The position numbers were made by a program, and so were the translations under genes. This document shows positions 12,050 through 25,355 of a DNA stretch of 64,000 nucleotides, in pieces. Under the pieces are notes generated by a model. It saw only the letters and a list, made by a program, of their open reading frames with translations. It had not been told where the DNA came from and did no database searches. This stretch comes from Trichosporon coremiiforme (Eukaryota > Basidiomycota > Tremellomycetes > Trichosporonales > Trichosporonaceae): assembly GCA_039545355.1 (NCBI GenBank), contig BCJJ01000015.1:1-64000 (forward strand). Reading direction: 5' to 3'. Within the stretch, counting starts at the first letter, position 1, and every line of letters begins with the position of its first letter.

Positions 12050-13842
12050 TTAGAAGTTGACAATGTCTCGTCCGAAGCACCACGTCAGCGCCCAGTACAC
12101 GGGCACGAGGATCTTGTTCCTCGGACTGAGCGCGAGGCTCATATAGTAAGATCTCCACATGACCCAGGCCAGGAAGCCGGCAACGCGGGCGCGGAAGGTC
12201 GAGCTGCCACTCCGGTCGACCATGGCCGTCTCGTCGCCGATGAACACCATGCTGCCGCGGTTCTTCCACTTGAACGCGGCGAGGTCCTTGACGTCCGTGC
12301 CCTGCGCGAGCTTGTTCAGAGACTGCGACATATACGTCGCCATCTGGGCTGCGACTTGCGCCGTCGCTGGAAGACGACCGGTTGTCGGAGTGCAGTTGTC
12401 CCCGATCGCCCAGACGTTGGGCACGACCGTGCCACTACTCTCGTCGATCACTTGCAGGTGCTCGTTCACCGTGAGCCTGGAGTTAGCTTACAACGGGATC
12501 CGCGCAGCGTCTTCTCACGAGTGCGTCTTGTCGTCCTTCTTCAGCGTCTGGAGCGAGGTCACGAACTCATTCGCCTGCACGCCTGTGGACCAGACGAGGA
12601 GGCCGAAGGGATCTGGGTTGTCAGCCAGCGTTCATCGAGGGTCAGTATAACTTACACCTCTCTCCGTTGTCGAGGTAGAGCGCGTGGTGGTCGACCTTCT
12701 CGATCTTGGAGTTGGGCATGATCTTGATCCCGTCACGTGCGTACTTCTTCTCAGCATATTCGCGGAGCGCAACATCGAAGCCCATGAGGATGCCGGGGGC
12801 GACATCGAAAAGGCGGATCTCAATCTTGTCCGCAATGTCGGGGAAGCGCTTTCGGACGTCCTCCTGGACGAAGTCGTGCAGCTCGGCCGCGAACTCGACG
12901 CCAGTCGGTCCGCCGCCAACGATGCAGAACTTGAGAATGTCCCGACGCTCCTGCTCTGAGAGGGAGGGCTCGTACGCCATCTCGAGACACTGCAGGAGAC
13001 GGTGACGGATCGCCCGAGCCTCGCGGACGTCCTTCAGGAAGTTTGCGTTTTCCATCACGCCGGGCGTGCCGAACGACTGGCAGCGCGCGCCGGTCGCAAT
13101 AATCAGTTTGTCGTACGGCACGTGGTAGGCATCGGAGGGCGTGTACTCAGGCAGAATTTCCGCGCCGCTGGTGTAATTCTTGTCATGGGGCGAGGTCTGA
13201 TGTGGGTCCTCGTATGGCGGCAGCGAGGGGGCGACGTGTACCACCTTGTTGCTGAGGTCTGAGTGTCAGCTGTTTCTGTCTTGCGGCATTCAAAGATTGA
13301 CAGTCACCTGATCGGAGGCTGGCAGCAGGAGGACTGTCGCTCCAGACTCACCGATCTTGTCCGCCCACCCCTGCGCATAGCTGACATGCTTCAGCTTGCG
13401 CACGGCCTCGGTGGCGGCGCGGAACTCAAGCGTGCCGACACACGTAGAGGCGAGGAACGGCGTAAACGAGAAGTAATTGTTTGGCGAGATGACCGTGACT
13501 GCAAGTGCAGTTGTGTCTTCCTCGCATTGTCTTTCTCCGTCTTCCCTCCTCAGCAGAGCTGATCGCACCCATTCTTGAGCGACGAAGGAGTGGGAAGTGT
13601 GAGCGCGCGCCGACAGCTGCTTTCGGTTCCCTCAGCTCACAGCACTCACCATCGTAGTGGTCCTTGTCAACCTTGCGCGCCGTGTTGTACCCAGCCCAAC
13701 CCGATCCGAGAATGACGAGCTTCTCCTTGTCGAGGATGTTCGAGCTGGAGAATGATCGGGTCGCCAATGGTGTCGCGGCGCGCAGCGCTCCCGTCGAGGC
13801 GAGGGACGGTGTTCGGAGGGCAATGCGGCGCAACGTCAGCAT
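12050..13842 (-). CDS. NDE1: Alternative (type II) NADH:ubiquinone oxidoreductase, mitochondrial
   Basis: Five exons (13842-13650, 13498-13352, 13258-12656, 12612-12519, 12476-12050) join in frame to 487 residues. The N-terminus (MLTLRRIALRTPSLAS, then RSFSSS) looks like a mitochondrial targeting peptide. The FAD Rossmann motif is VILGSGWAGYN and the second, NADH-binding Rossmann motif is CIVGGGPTGVEFAAEL. Also present are YDVTVISPNNYFSFTP, the IIATGA strand and the C-terminal VWAIGDN motif. The enzyme oxidises NADH and reduces ubiquinone without pumping protons. External versus internal orientation cannot be decided from the sequence, so the NDE1 symbol rather than NDI1 is tentative. It is tail-to-tail with the SYM1-like gene, about 160 nt apart. 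Confidence 0.94.
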
Positions 13843-16800
13843 GTCGTCAGTGTTGATGTAGTGTTGTTAAAGATATGTCCAGCCATGCGACTGAGATGAA
13901 CCACGGCATATGCCTTCGCCAGAGATTTCTGCTGCGACTACTGATGTCATGTTGTCATGTCGTCAGTGCTTCCCTGGGCCAGCCGGCGGCCCCGTACCAG
14001 TCTGTGTGCCGGATCCGACGGACAGGCCCCAGACTCCGCGAGGAGAACCAATCCAATTCCGCCCTCAACGGGGAAGACGTGTTGAGGCGTCGAGGGGTGC
14101 ATTCCAGGCCGTTGTGCTCCGGTTCCGGCGTGATCTGCACGGGCATCGACCAGTCAGCGCGAGCGCGAGTCTGTGCACCTGCGCGGTGCTGACCGACTCT
14201 GCTGACGAAGAGCAGAGCTGGCGCACGGAGCGGCTCGGGTTATGCGATTTCGCTGAGCACGCTATCGGACGCATAAGATGCTTCGCAAGCTTGATCAGCT
14301 TGGCCGTGCGTGGCCGCCGGCTCGACCATCCCGCTGCGATGGGCAGCAACACGGATCTGGCAGCGCTGCGTCATGCTTCCCTAGCTTCGCTGACACCGAC
14401 CATCCGATATGGGCACTCGAGCTATGGCCATGGGCGCTACAACGTCTGTTTATAGGTTCCAGTTGTAGATCTGCCGTGCGAGACTTTTCGAACCCGCTAC
14501 CGCGCTGTGTCAGTACAATGGGAGGCGGGGTGAGGTACGCGCTGTTAAGGCGGGGGGGGGGCTTGCTGTAATCACAGCACGTGGAGAACTAACGGACGGT
14601 CCGAGTCGTGGCGCACTACAGTCTGTGATATGAGGTTGAATACGATCTGCCGTGGCTGGTGGCTGCATTCTTTCATTGCTCCGTGACGCGGGCTACCCAT
14701 ATAGCCATGGCTGCCGGCTGGTATGTGCAGTAGTGCAGTGGGCAAGCATGCAAGTGACCCACTCGGGTCGCCGTGGGTTGCATGGGGCTGCTGGAATGCG
14801 GCGCGACTGATAACTCGTAAAGAGATGACGGTTTGGAGTAGAAGAACAGCCGCGTGCCAGCCTCGTGCGGTGGCTCACGTGCATTCAACATACCAGTTTC
14901 GGAGATTGATCGGCCCCTTCGGCGCAGACTGTTCACACCGGTGTCGGAGGCGGGTGCCCGCAGCGCCCACCAGGGCTGAGTGCGGAATGCAATCACACCA
15001 AGAGCGGCGACAATCGCGCAGCAACGTAACGAGCCATCTACTGCCCACCAGTTCGCCGCCTTGGCGGATGTAGCAGTTTTCTGTTCACCGCAGCAATGAT
15101 ACGGCGATTGCACGGATGCTGCATGTCCTTTGCATTCTTTTGCTTCCATTGATGGGGAAAGCACGTCTTGACCCCTCTTGGCGGACGCACATGATCGTAT
15201 GCGTAATATGCCAGCAACACCAGTCTCCATGCCAGTCTGATCAGCCACGAAGAGCTTAGCCCGCGAGTCAGGTTGGGGGTTCAAGAATGCGGGACACCGG
15301 GCCGTGGGCCGACAACAGGTAGAAGTGTGCATTCGGCCCTGCCCGCTGGCTGACGAGTCGTCGCTGACGTCCAAGCCCTGCATGCTTGGCAAGAGCGACG
15401 GGCAGACCCATCAAACTCAATCTTGAATTGGCATTGAATGGCGCACGGAGCAGCTCCCTCAGTGAATGGGACCGAATATGCCCAAGACGCGAGTAGCGGG
15501 AGGAGATAAACTCTGATAAGCTCGTGCAATACGTCGAGCGCCTTTTGAGCCAGAAGCATGCCTTCTGCGCGATTAAGTGCGGCGTCGCATTGAGTGTTAC
15601 CGGAACTTGGGCAGGCATGGGCAGGCATGAGGCGACGCACACGACGGCGCGCTCATATTGGACCCCGCGAGCAGAGGCTTACAGGGGAGACAACGGGATG
15701 AGGCAAGACCCCGCTGCAACCTCGCTAAGAATTCCACGATCGACCAATGATCTCCGGACACTATGAAACGGCGAACGTTCATACGACCCCGTAACTGCGG
15801 CGTGTGCTGGGGCGACGCAGGTGTGCCAGGCTCCGCACCGCGCTCAACGCCACGGCCGGCGGGGTGCGGAGTGCGCAGCCCGAGGCTCGAGGGCTCGATG
15901 CGCTCGGGCAGCAGCTGGTACGAGTAAGCTCCGCGTGGTGCCAGCCTGCGAGCGTCGAGTATGGATCTGGGGTTTGGAATTGGGGCAGTGAATCGCAGAG
16001 CAAACGCAGTCAGCCAAGAGAAGCTTCGCCGAGGATAATCCGTAGACTCGTGCGTGATAGGGGCTAGTCATGATGTGCCACCTACTCGTGCCATAACTGT
16101 AAACGAGACGGCACAACCGCCGGAGTCCATAGGTGAGCTTCGGCGCCGAAAGCAAAGCCGGAGAAGGACTCGGGTAGCACCGGAATATCGCTGTCAGCTA
16201 TTGGTACTGGGCTCGGCGCGGGGCCCAGTGATATCGACGCCGCTGGAGACGGCCAGCATACCCCACGCGCAGAGTGCGGGTACGTGTGTTGTTCTGGTTT
16301 GGTTCCAGACACGCCGCAGCGCCGCACTGACTCCGCACCCCGGCCTCCAGCCGGGATGCCAGATCGACATCTCGGTGTGAGGTACTCGAGGTACTAGGTT
16401 CTGGTGGAGAAGGCACTTGGTGGAGCTCGCACACGCCGCACGCTGTGGTTGGTGACAGCTGGTGACACACGAGCCGTGCCTGTGACCCGTGAACAGCCCT
16501 ATCGACAGCACGTAGCGGGTAGCGAGACGCTCTGACCGGACTGGTTCACGATGACAGCCGCGTACAACCGTCAGCCTCAGGCTTGAGCGTGAGAGAGCCG
16601 CTTCCACCACTGATCGTCACAGGGCATTGCTGCAGGATATGTAGCAGCTCCCCCAGGACACGAGCACGTCCTCAGGCTGCAGAACATCTGCAGACCCCTT
16701 GCGTGTTTCGGCGGAAGTAGCACGATCAGGTGCTGGTCAACAGACGGGAAGTAACACGCAGGCTAGAATGTGCAGGAAATACAGGATGCTAAACTGGCAG

Positions 16801-18894
16801 GAAAAACAACAGCGAGCGTCCGTTGCTTGACAGTCACAGGGCGTACGTAATTACAGCCTGCTAGCGAGGTTGTCTCGTCCACTATCAGACGTAATGTCCG
16901 TGTTCGGAGCTAAGGCGGGGCAGGCTAGGACACGTGGAGCAAGTAGCGATCGAGCAGAGACGGCTCAGGCACGGGATATGTTGCCGTTGCCGTCGGCTTG
17001 TTTTGGAGGATAGCTGGAGTCCCGCGGCGGCAGGTGTTCCCCCTGCCCGCGGCCGTGTGCGGGCCGCTGGGGGAATGCACGCACGCGTGTGTAGCGCTGC
17101 GCTCGATAGTGGGTGCGATGGGCAGGATGTGGGTGCGTTTGTGGGAGAAGGTGTGGGGCTACGGGCGGTGCGCGGCAGGCACACATGCGGGCGAGGAGAC
17201 AATGCGGGGTCATGCGGGGCTGTATTTGTCCGTCTAGGGACGGGGACCACTGCGACCCCCGCCATTGGGTACACGCCCAGCTCCTGTCGACGGATCGAGG
17301 GGTGAGCCCCGACAAGCTCTGCTGGATGCCTGCGTCTGCGCATGCAACTGAATGCAACATCTCGTACCTGGGATTTCCAACTCTGTGACGCGCTGTGCAT
17401 GCCATGGCAGCACTGTTGCAGGGGAAGCGACAACAGGACACAAAGGAAGGGTGACGAACCGAAAAAGTGGACAGCATGGGTCACTAGCGATTTAGCTGCA
17501 GTGGCTGCGGATACGGGCGACGGACGACGGGCGACGGACGACGGAACGTCGGGTCGGGCGAGCGTACAGACGAAACGATCGGTCACAGCCACCTTCTCTT
17601 TGCAATGCCAAGTGGTCAGTCTGCCTCTTTTCGCTGTGAAGTGGAGTGAAGCGCATGTGCATTCAATGGCCATGTCGGAGTGTAAAAGCGGCATGCAGTA
17701 CCAAGCAGGTGGGGCATTTCTGAGAAAAGATATGTGTCAGGTGAGCAGCGAGAATAGAAATGGGGGCGGCATCGGCGGCAGTGATCGCGCAACGTGCAGG
17801 GCATGCAAAGGAGGAAAACGCCCCGACGACAGCATCGCTTGCAGCGATGGTGCTAATGCCAATCTGTAGATCGAGATGGGCGACAGGAACGGGATGACAG
17901 TTCGCAGCTTAGAGCACCAGGTCAGAGGAACCAGGTGTGTCAGATCGAGGTGGAGGTCGCGCGGTCGAGGATCGAGTAGTTGCTCGACATCGGTCGTGGT
18001 TGGGCAGTTCTCCTCCTGGCCCGTGTGGCCCTGCCGCGCGGCGGCTGTTCCTCCTTGACCATCCTGGGTTCCTTGGCATTCACGTTCGGCGACCTAATCA
18101 GGGTGACACGTCATAAAGCTTGAGTCACATGCCGAGACACGGTGGGACAGTGGTGATTTCGAGGACCGGTTACTGTTTTCCGGGGGCGGAGGGGTCACGT
18201 GTCGCGTGAGGACGAACTGATTGTGGACCAATGATAACCGAGTTTGGCCGTCAGAACCGCGCTAGTGCGGTTCGGAGCGGGCTTAAGACGGGTTTACGGT
18301 TGCCCCAAGGAACCTGATATCGCCCAGTCGCGCAGCCAGCCTCGCGCGGCCTCCTGGCTGCTGCGCCCCCCTCGAGCGCCCTCGAGCGCCCTCGACCGCC
18401 TGTGCCCCCGACGCCCGCCGTGCTCAGGGATGCCGTACATGGTACGGGGCCCAAAAGATCAAGTTCGGAGGCAGCCTCAGGGTCCTTCCATCAGTGTCCC
18501 AGCACACCACCACTACGCAAAGCACCAGGCCCAAGGCCACGACCCAGACCTTAACGACACACCTACGAGACTCCATCAGCAACCACCAAACCAGAGACAG
18601 ACCAGACGTAAAAATCAAAGCATTCTTGCTCACCACCGAGCACCAACTACTTATTCCACCAGCGTCCAACCACATCGCTTCTTCCCCTCCTGACTCCTTT
18701 GAATACTCGCACGCACGCACGCATTCTACCACTCTGCATTCTCATTCCTCTCACCAGCTAGCCTCAGTCGACCTCGTCGCACATCGGCATCGTCACCGTC
18801 GAGCCCATTCCTAGGCAAGGACTGATCGCCTTCGTCACCACCACTCGGCCTCACCGCCTTCCATTGCCCGTTCCCGTCTGTCGTCACCTCAGTC
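13843..18894. other. 5-kb region with no recognisable gene
   Basis: I see no gene across this stretch. The open frames present (for example 14673-15392 and 16885-17694 on the minus strand) have no family motif, no membrane pattern and no consistent splice signals. GTGAGT-type donors paired with CTRAC branch sites, abundant in the genes around it, are almost absent. A small tandem duplication of a 14-mer (CGACGGACGACGGG) lies at 17518-17545, and an imperfect CGCCCTCGAG repeat at about 18365-18400. The last 300 bases are the pyrimidine/CA-rich leader of the Zn2Cys6 gene. Confidence 0.5.
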
Positions 18895-21071
18895 ATGGCT
18901 GCCGCTACGACAGAGATTACCATCGACCCTTTCCTCGCCCTCTTTGGCGGGGAGCTTCCGGAGCCTGCCGCCCCCGAGCCTGGGGGCCAGCGTTCCCGTT
19001 CTGGCTGCTTCACTTGTCGTCGACGAAAAGTCAAGTGCGATGAGTCCAGGCCGATCTGCGAGAAGTGCCAGATCGGTCACCGTGACGTGAGCAAACTGCC
19101 TCGCTGTCGTGTTTCCACCAGAGCTGACCATCCTGCAGTGCACTTGGCCGCCCGACGACCCCGTCCAGCGTAGGAAGAACCGTCCTCGCAAGCCGCGGAC
19201 CCACAGCGTCGCCGAGCCTCCTCCCAAGAGCCGCAAGTTCAAGCTCCCGTTCCATGCTCCGGAGACCTTTGTGTCGTCGCTCCCGATCATTGGCTCGCTC
19301 AAGGGCAAGGAGCGGGAAATCGACCTTGTCCCGCACCATCTGCGTGCAGAAATGATGATGGACCCGTGCGCCCCTCATGCACCGACAGAGCGCTGACAAA
19401 CTGCAGGTCGTTCCTCCAACCTTACTTCCCGAATGTGTGAGTATCACAAAGTCCGGCGGACCTGATGGTGGAGCACACCATGTGCACACCCTGGATCCGT
19501 CTTTTCGTGCCCTAGACACCACTTGCTGACCATCTCAGCGACGAGCGACTGGTCATGCGCCACTATCTGTCCAGAACGGTCCACATCATTCTGGCCTTCG
19601 AAGCGCCACATAACCCATGGAACCCTTGGCTTACGGTGCACGCACCTCTTGCCTTTACTCACTTGCCAGGGTAAGTGTTCGGAGCTTTTAGCTTACTCCT
19701 CGTTAGACAGTCTGCTCACACGGCCTCAGTGTGTCGCCCGCTGCCGATGCTCTGCGCACAGCCATGCTCGCGGTCGGTGCCGTGCACCTTCGCTATGTGT
19801 CCAACCCCAACGATCAGGAAGGGGCTTGGCGCATCACGCAGGCAACCCGCCCCCGGGTGCTTGAATTAGTCCGATGTGCCCTCGAGGGTCCAGATGGCAC
19901 GCCCAAGACGGTCGACAAGACTGAGGTCGAGTTGGTTCTTGCCGCTCTGCTCAGCTGCACCATCGCATCTGTGAGTAGTGGCGACAATCCTCCCTGGCCC
20001 CGTTATTTGTAATTTCATCCTGACGTTTCACAGTCATTGGCCGCCGACGAAGCCTGGCACTCGCTCCTTACCTCTGTGCTCTCTCTTATCTCGCGCTTAG
20101 GTGGAGCGCAGGCGCTCCTTGTCGACTCGCCGCGTGACCACCTGTCGCCTTCCCGATTCGTATTGGAGCAGCTCGCGGTCCGTGATGTCTTTGGCTGCAT
20201 GTCCACAGAACTTGCGCCTTCCATCCTGAGGGACGCCTTCACTCCCTGGTTCTTCGAAGCCGAGACTTGGTCCAGCAACGAGAACGAGTGGGAGAGCGTC
20301 GAGCGCATGTTCGGCATGTCCCGCGGCATGGTGGACCTTATTGCCCGAGCGTGTTCCCTGATCGCACGGGTCCGTGAACGGGGCTACATGCTCACCGAGC
20401 ACAAGTCGACGACAGGGTCGCAGATCTCGACGCTGGCCCTTCGCCTTCCGCCGCGCGTCACGGCCAAGTTCCCGCAGAACAACAACACCCTGTCTCCCGT
20501 GCCCAAGCAGGAGCTGGGTGAACCCACCGCAGACACCGCGGCCATCCTGGGCACTGGCACTCCCACGACGAATGACGGCACGCCCCGTCTCAGCGAGCGT
20601 GCCGAGCTCGAGGAGCAGGCAAACAGCCTCCTGACCGAGCTCAAGGTCTGGGACAATTCGACCAACTTTACTCCCTTCCACCCGCGCACCCAGTACGGCA
20701 ACATCGCCTACCGCCACGCCACCAAGATCCGTCTCCTCCGCATCGTCTTTGGCGTTGGCAGCAACGACCCGCGCATCGACAGCGCAGCTCGCGCAATCAT
20801 CGAGCTCGCCAAGGAGATGCTCGCGATGTACGGCCGCATCGTCTGGCTGACGTGGCCGCTCATCATCGCCGGCTTCCATATCCCTAAGGACGACCCGATG
20901 CGCCAGTCGACCGTCGAGCTCCTCAGCGAGTTCGGCCCGCACGCCTGCTTCGACAACCGTGCCGCGAGTCAGATGATGGAGGCGTTCTGGCTCTACCACG
21001 ACGACGACCCCGAGGACCTGACGCCGTGGGAGGTCGCGAACCGCCTGAACTCACGTCCGTTCCTGGACTAA
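18895..21071 (+). CDS. Zn2Cys6 fungal transcription factor
   Basis: Six exons (18895-19086, 19139-19365, 19407-19436, 19539-19670, 19730-19970, 20034-21071) give 619 residues. A Zn(II)2Cys6 cluster spans residues 38-65 (CFTCRRRKVKC, then CEKC). Its sixth cysteine is contributed by exon 2 directly after the first intron, so the intron splits the finger. A basic linker (RRKNRPRKPRTH) follows, then a long helical region with VDERLVMRHYL and HNPWNPWLT, like the Fungal_trans_2 type regulatory domain. Such proteins bind CGG half-sites as dimers and are usually pathway-specific activators. It lies tail-to-tail with an allantoate-type permease and near amidase and GABA-transaminase genes, so it may regulate them (inference). 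The third exon is only 30 nt. Confidence 0.9.
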
Positions 21072-21563
21072 GCGTCCGTTCCACATCCAACACCATTGTA
21101 TACAAATCTAGAAACCTAACTGTTAAGGGTTAAAAAGGGCGCGATAGGAGCGCCCGTGTCAAGAATTAGTCATAAGTAACAATAGTAGGAACCTTGGTAG
21201 CTGTAAAGGATGAAGAAACATGTACGAGTCATAAGGCACTTCGGAGCAGCTGCTGGCGTCATTGTGGAATGGTGAGCATAGGAGCTTACGTACCGCCGGC
21301 ATGGAGTGAGAACCGTCATCTCGACCAGGGCCGTGTTGCATGGCGGCACTAGGGCCGTAGAGGGGGGCGGCCTTCGGAATCGAGAACTGGTCGGTGGTGC
21401 TCAGACGACCGTGCAGACGTGCAGACAACGATGCATAAACCATAAACCCGGACAATTGACAAGAGAGTTTCGTTTTCCACAGTGGAGCCGGTCTCAGAAC
21501 CGAAATACCTTCACGATCCCTTTCCCTCCTTTCTCCAGCTCTCCCTTCACCTTAATGTGACGT
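21072..21563. other. Convergent intergenic region, with small hairpin
   Basis: This separates the 3' ends of the Zn2Cys6 gene and the permease. A perfect 6-bp stem with a 7-nt loop (GGGCGC-GATAGGA-GCGCCC) lies at about 21137-21155, within the probable 3' UTR of the regulator. No gene is seen. Confidence 0.5.
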
Positions 21564-23971
21564 CTAGACGGAAGGACGCTTATCAAACTCGACCTGGTCG
21601 ACCTGGTCGACCTGGGACACCTCCTCGCCGTATCCCTTCTCGGCGTCCTCGACCTGGGGATGAATGTGGTCCTGGGGCAGATCGGGCTTCCACCGGCGCG
21701 AGCAGTAGACGATGGCGGCCGCGATGAGGACGGAGGCGCCGCCGGTCGCGATCGTCGCAATCTGCCCGTTGCGGAACTTGGGGGCTTGTGAGACGGGCCA
21801 CAAAGCGATGCCGTACCACAGCGCCCAGAGGTTGGAGAACAGGTTCATCGAGAACAGCGTCATCGAGCGCAGCATCTCGTCGTCGCGCGTCAGCGCGTTC
21901 GCCCACGCGAAGTTCGAGGCTTGGCCGGCGTAGCCGATTCCTGCATGTTAGCGGGCTTGAACATTCACAGTGGGAGCGACGGGAGGATGCGAGGCATTAT
22001 CGTCTCCAGAAAGGGTTCACCGTGGGAACCTCTGAATCTAGTGAAGGCAGCCTTCGACCTCGCGGCCTCGCGAAGCCGCCATGAGCGGACCGACGCGGAC
22101 TGGTTGAGTGGACTGGGGCGCAAGGGGCGCATGGGGCGCAAGGCCGCACGGGCCCTCTGCCCGACTGCGTCTTCCTCGGCCCCGTCGTTCCCCTCGCCTT
22201 CCTCGCCACGGTTTGCGCCCCCCTTGGCACCACAGTCCTGTGGCACCCGGCGTGGCTCTTTCACCACCAACAAGGCAACAGTTTTCCGTATTTTTCCTCC
22301 TCTCTGCATTTTCCTCGAGTCCCGCATATCCAAACTCACCTGCAATGATGTACGCGAAGAACTTGGCGCCGGTGCTGATGTCCCACACAAGGATCATGAT
22401 CGAGCTGATCAGCACGCTGACGTACATGATGACGTTCGCCCAGAAGCGGTGTCCTGTTGCGTCGCAGTACACGGTCAGAATGTAGGTTCCTGAGCCTGTC
22501 AGTGACGCTCCCTTAGCTCCGCATAACTCACCCAAAATGGCGGAAGCAATAGGCGTCAGGCCGAGGTAGTTAAGAGTCACGGGGTTCCACTGAATCGACT
22601 TGAGCCACAGAAGGCACTCAGAGTACACTCCAACCTTCTCAAAGGAGGTCGCGCTGAGCATGAAGAGAGCCGAGAACAGATAGAAACGCCACGTGGTGAT
22701 GATCTTGATGCACGAGGCGCGGAACCGCGGCCAAGTGATGACATAATGTTCCGTCGGAGGAAGACGTTTCAAACAAAGCTGCCGCTCCTCCTCACTCAAC
22801 CAAAAGGCCTTGGTAGTATGCGGAGTGTCTGGGAACATGAAATAGCCGTACAGGGAGACCGGAACAGTGATGGCGAAGTCGATAATGAAGAGCCACTTCC
22901 AGCCGGCAAAGCCAGACCTTCCGTGCATCGTTTTCTGGATCGATCCTTGCATTACTCCCGAAAAGAAGGACCCAAATTGCGCAGCAGTCACGAACACCTA
23001 ATTTCCGCCGTCAGTAGAGGTCTCTAGGAGTTTGTAGAAAGGAAAATCATCGAGGAAGATGGAGAAATGAGGGAGAAATGAGTGGAAAACTTACAGCCGT
23101 CCGTTTGCCGAGTTCTGAGTCCTTGTACCACGATCCTAAAATGTAGTGCGACCCTGCGAACGTGCTAGCTTCGAAAAGAGCCATCACGAAGCGGATTCCC
23201 ATGACTTGGCCGGGGCTCGAGACGAAGGCGAGTCCCAGCGTACAAAGGCCCCAAGCGAACACGCAGAACGGGAACCAGACACGTGGAGGGATGCGACCCG
23301 ACGCCAGAATGACTGCGCTAGGCCATTGGCCAACGACATAGCCCGCGGTGAAGCATGAGTTCACAAGCGTGAGGTCGTTTCCGACGAAACCGACGTCCTC
23401 CTTCATTCCCGTCACGTAGGCATTGCTCAAGTTTGTCCGGCTGTTGAAGTCAGCGTTTGGTACTTTGGAAGCTGAAAGCCCCCCGCACAAAATCAATCCC
23501 GTTATGATGTCAGAAGGGTGTGCAGGATGGGCAGGGCGGTGTACGATGTCTTCAAATGGAAGACAGGCGCAGCCTTGTTCGAAATAGTCATAAACCTGAC
23601 AGATTCGCCACAACCACGTGACGGAACACGTGCCCCCCCTCCAATCCTCAATCGGCTTGGCTTGACTCCATTTTCAGAACACTTTGCTTCCGCCCCCCCC
23701 AGCTGCTGCATCCGGCGGCAGCTGACCGGTAGAGCAGATGGCCCGCATGACCGCATCACCTCATGCCCACCCCCGCCCAGCCCCTCGACGCCGCTCAAGC
23801 TCGAGCAGGCTCAAGCACAGCCAAGACTCACTCAAGATAGTTGACCCAGTACGAGAGACACACGTAGGAGAGAATCACAAGATCCAGCTTGAACAGCAGC
23901 TTGCGCTCCTTGGGGTCTTCGGGCGGCTCGCCCCAGAAGAACTTCTCAATCTTGCGCTGTGTCTTGCCCAT
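21564..23971 (-). CDS. MFS permease, allantoate/anion:cation symporter (Dal5-like)
   Basis: Five exons (23971-23832, 23440-23095, 22997-22532, 22495-22340, 21940-21564) join in frame to 494 residues. The first membrane segment leads into NYLDRTNLSNAYVTGMKEDV, the hallmark of the Dal5/Tna1 (ACS) branch of the major facilitator superfamily. Later blocks are GRIPPRVWFPFCVFAWG, RFVMALFEASTFAG and ILGSWYKDSELGKRT. Substrates in this family are carboxylates and ureides such as allantoate, nicotinate or pantothenate; the exact one cannot be read here. Introns 1 and 4 are about 390-400 nt, while intron 3 is 36 nt. Position between a Zn2Cys6 regulator and an amidase suggests uptake of a nitrogen source. 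Confidence 0.92.
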
Positions 23972-25355
23972 CGTGCTCGTGAGTTATCTCGGTTCGTGGA
24001 GTCGGATCCGCGGGCGTGCTGGGTGATCGGATACTGTGCGATGCGCTATTTGGTGCGCGTCGATGGGCGATTATGTGATTTGATGTGATGTGGTCGGTGA
24101 TGCGATGTGGAGCAACGGACTCAATGCGGAGCGGAGCTCCAGTCCTTGCTCAGTTGGATCGCGATGCGAGATGCGAAATGCGAGAGAACAGTTCAAAAGA
24201 TGGCAGGCGTCTTTCTTATGTGGGCTGTATGCAGGCTGAGCGGCCTCTGGAGCCTGAACCTTGCCGGAATCGCCGGGGTGTTATCTTGGGGTCGCGGATC
24301 GCTCGGTTGCGGCGCCAGACCGAGTTAATACTACCAATGCGCGGCGCGTCTAAGTCGTGTATGAGTTGTGTGCGGAGCAAGCCGCCCCGCTTGTCTCGTT
24401 CAGCGATAGTGTTCGGAATGACTTTACATTCTGTCAGCGGCAGAAGACCTACGCGACCCAAGGGCGAGCCGGCAGGGGCGAGGGGAGAGCCGGTCATGTG
24501 CGATCGCACGATAGAAGGCTCAGGATCCAAGTGGAGGAGAACCGCGGTTGGGTGTTGGGCCCCGGGCCCTTACTCCTCCGTGGCACGGAAGCACCAGCTG
24601 ACGAGAATTCACCGTGCACGCCTCTGCATGCCAGCGCTGCCGCCGAATGTGTTGCCCACCTGTAACCGCAAAGCCACCTGCTGCCCGCACGCGCTGCACG
24701 TCTGCGGTAGCACAGGAATGCAGATTGCAGCTCGGCTGGAGCACGCTAAAGAGGGCGATTGCCGAGTCGTGGCTGACACAGGCTGCTGTTTTTGCCCACT
24801 TTTCTGAATTTCTGCCGTGTGGGATTGATACAATACCGCTCATGACAGCAACACCTGCAACACTGAATAGCAGCCTATCTGTGCCATGAATTGGCTATCG
24901 GAACGCTATCGTACCTCCAAGCTAGAAGTGCTATTATCGATTCGAAGCAGAGATTGCGGGCAAATCGTTGCTGAGAGGGGAAAATGAGTTGAGAACTTTG
25001 GGTGGCAATTCAACCCGCTACGGACAAGGCGGCGCCACTGCGTATACGGCGTTACAGAGTGGGGGATCCTGGGCTGAACAGAGCTCTCGATACGCGAGAC
25101 CTCGTCTATCGGGCTCGTCTATCAGCTGTTTTGGCCCTGGCCATTGAGTCAGGCCAGAGCGGCGTTCGACTTTTGTCTGCTGCCTTTGCCCACCCAGCAA
25201 CGGTCTGTGGCTCATGGGTCAAGCCGTTCATGGCTGCTCATCCAAACCCTGGAGAGGCGCTTTCGAGGCTCTGTCAGTCTTCATCGGCCCAGACATTGCG
25301 GCGTTCTGGATCCCAAGATGTGTTCGATTCATGCGGTTTCCTATGCAACTACTGA
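23972..25355. other. Intergenic region permease/amidase
   Basis: It holds the permease promoter (right after 23971) and the amidase 3' end. Open frames across it, such as 24085-24807 on the plus strand, show no motif and no splice pattern. A GC-rich near-palindrome (GGGCCCCGGGCCC) lies at about 24558-24570. No gene is seen. Confidence 0.5.

Noticed and set aside
14673..15392. 239-codon open frame on the minus strand
   Set aside because: No family motif, Cys- and Ser-rich random composition, and no splice signals that would extend it.
16885..17694. 269-codon open frame on the minus strand
   Set aside because: Random-looking composition, no conserved block and no supporting context.
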